Positions 63,191-64,000 of a stretch of 64,000 nt of DNA are shown piece after piece; the stretch's first letter is position 1, and each line of letters starts with the position of its first letter. A program made the translations under genes and the position numbers. Under the pieces are notes generated by a model. It worked only from the letters and a program-made list of their open reading frames with translations, did not search any database and was not told where the DNA came from. Origin of the DNA: Bacteroidales bacterium UBA1309 (lineage in GTDB: Bacteria > Bacteroidota > Bacteroidia > Bacteroidales > Dysgonomonadaceae); the NCBI GenBank assembly GCA_002307185.1, contig DBTT01000051.1, positions 62,001 to 126,000 on the forward strand. The letters are read 5' to 3'.

Positions 63191-64000
63191 TTATTTACTT
63201 GTAATATCTTGGTTTACTGTTATTTTTACTATTCTTTTGGTGTTGTTATCAACTTTGAATCGATTGTCGGAACGATGGCCAATAATCCAGATAATTTTAT
63301 TTTTGGATGTCAAAATCCACGACGATTCTTTGTCGATTATGCTAAATTTGTTGTCGCTGAAGTAGTCGCTCAGTTTTTTTTTCCCATTCATGCCAAATGG
63401 TACGAACCAATCTCCTTTTTCCCATCGCCTAAGTATGAGCGGAAAAGAAATCTTGTCTCTATCAAGGCATAATGTGTGAGTGGCTTTGGGGACTACAAAA
63501 CTTTCCAAATTGCTAATGCGCTCGATTTTCAAATGGATAGGGAAGTTCAAGGATGATGTGCTTTCATCAATGATAAAAGACTCGTTGCTAGATTCAATAA
63601 TTTTGTCAATAACCAGATTATCACGGTTTTTTACCAAACGGTGAGTGGGTGAAAAGAATGTTTTTCCTGAAATACCTTTCAATGATTTATAAACTTGAGC
63701 TATTTGGCCGGAATTGAACCCATGTGGAGCAAGAATTTCAAAAATAAGGGCCTCGGGTTCAATACTTTTATTCAACTCTGAAATGGAAATATGGTTGTTC
63801 AGCATCACTCTTTCTTTCTCTTCTTGAATAAAATTTGCATATATGTGTTCAACCTGCGAAAGATGTTGCGACATTCGGTTGATCGTATCTTTTACGGAGG
63901 GATTGATTTGTTGCATCAAAGGTAAAATTTCTAATCGAATTTTGTTCCGCTGGTAGATTGTTTCTCCATTGCTGCTGTCGTCCACATATTTGAGGTCATT
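63191..64000 (-). CDS. tilS: tRNA(Ile)-lysidine synthase, 5' end beyond the window
   Basis: C-terminal 270 residues of TilS, which makes lysidine at position 34 of tRNA-Ile(CAU). The visible part starts DLKYVDDSSNGE and YQRNKIRLEILPLMQQINP, the end of the PP-loop domain, and has the TilS C-terminal domain LILRRWEKGDWFVPFGMNGKKKLSDYF. The catalytic SGGxDS loop lies off the right edge. A 291-nt AT-rich gap separates it from rho. Confidence 0.92.
   Translation of the reverse strand, partial: NDLKYVDDSSNGETIYQRNKIRLEILPLMQQINPSVKDTINRMSQHLSQVEHIYANFIQEEKERVMLNNHISISELNKSIEPEALIFEILAPHGFNSGQIAQVYKSLKGISGKTFFSPTHRLVKNRDNLVIDKIIESSNESFIIDESTSSLNFPIHLKIERISNLESFVVPKATHTLCLDRDKISFPLILRRWEKGDWFVPFGMNGKKKLSDYFSDNKFSIIDKESSWILTSKNKIIWIIGHRSDNRFKVDNNTKRIVKITVNQDITSK

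Overview
The window is about 64 kb of a Bacteroidetes chromosome, most likely order Bacteroidales (a Paludibacter/Dysgonomonas-like relative; genus is inference). Evidence: promoter-like TTTG-N(about 19)-TAnnTTTG elements and no obvious Shine-Dalgarno sites; Bacteroidetes-type proteins (DUF4252, DUF3467, the Bacteroidetes form of AMP nucleosidase, Rho with a long disordered insert, short SerA without an ACT domain, HsdR_N-like protein beside holA/amn); and AT-rich intergenic regions with dispersed short repeats. The content is mainly housekeeping and central metabolism. I see no prophage, CRISPR array, intact insertion sequence or recognised defence island.

Layout. 0-2.8 kb: ammonium uptake (TorF-like porin, P-II protein, Amt). 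2.9-8 kb: HsdR_N-like nuclease-fold protein divergent from amn-holA-isochorismate synthase, then an aldo/keto reductase and a globin. 8-10.3 kb: a broken, internally deleted alpha-2-macroglobulin gene. 10.3-12.5 kb: radical-SAM plus DUF4130 DNA-repair-type pair. 12.8-18 kb: formate/nitrite channel, Ogt, serA, serC, class II aldolase. 18-26.2 kb: AraC-type regulator remnant, tldD-tldE, thiH, topoisomerase IV subunit B, glutamate dehydrogenase. 26.5-36.3 kb: ABC-F protein, DUF3467, alanine dehydrogenase, cydAB, nucleosidase, NudC, DUF2147, YtxH. 36.4-42.2 kb: S9 peptidase, LolD-like ATPase and a DUF4252/ECF sigma/anti-sigma operon. 42.3-45.5 kb: a NifX-like pseudogene and a four-domain persulfide/CoA-disulfide reductase fusion. 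46-53.7 kb: tRNA-Asp, dgt, LysE exporter, folK, trpS, two acetyltransferase-fold proteins, PagL-like protein. 54-56.8 kb: methylmalonyl-CoA epimerase/decarboxylase operon. 56.8-64 kb: LD-carboxypeptidase, TonB, thioesterase, nth, IS remnant, rho and the 3' part of tilS.

How the genes fit together. Nitrogen enters through porin/Amt/P-II and is assimilated by NADP-type glutamate dehydrogenase, with alanine dehydrogenase and the serA/serC serine branch nearby. Cytochrome bd and isochorismate synthase (menaquinone) point to micro-oxic respiration in an otherwise fermentative cell. Formate/nitrite exchange and methylmalonyl-CoA decarboxylation suggest succinate/propionate fermentation. DNA upkeep is represented by Ogt, Nth, dGTPase, topoisomerase IV B and the radical-SAM/DUF4130 pair.

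A recurrent theme is gene decay: at least six remnants (alpha-2-macroglobulin, AraC-type regulator, NifX-like, WYL regulator, metallophosphoesterase tail, IS1595-type transposase) sit between intact housekeeping genes. The most interesting accessory material is the DUF4252-sigma operon, the persulfide reductase fusion beside its decayed NifX-like neighbour, the methylmalonyl-CoA decarboxylase set with a tiny unlisted subunit gene and no membrane subunit, and the dispersed intergenic repeats.
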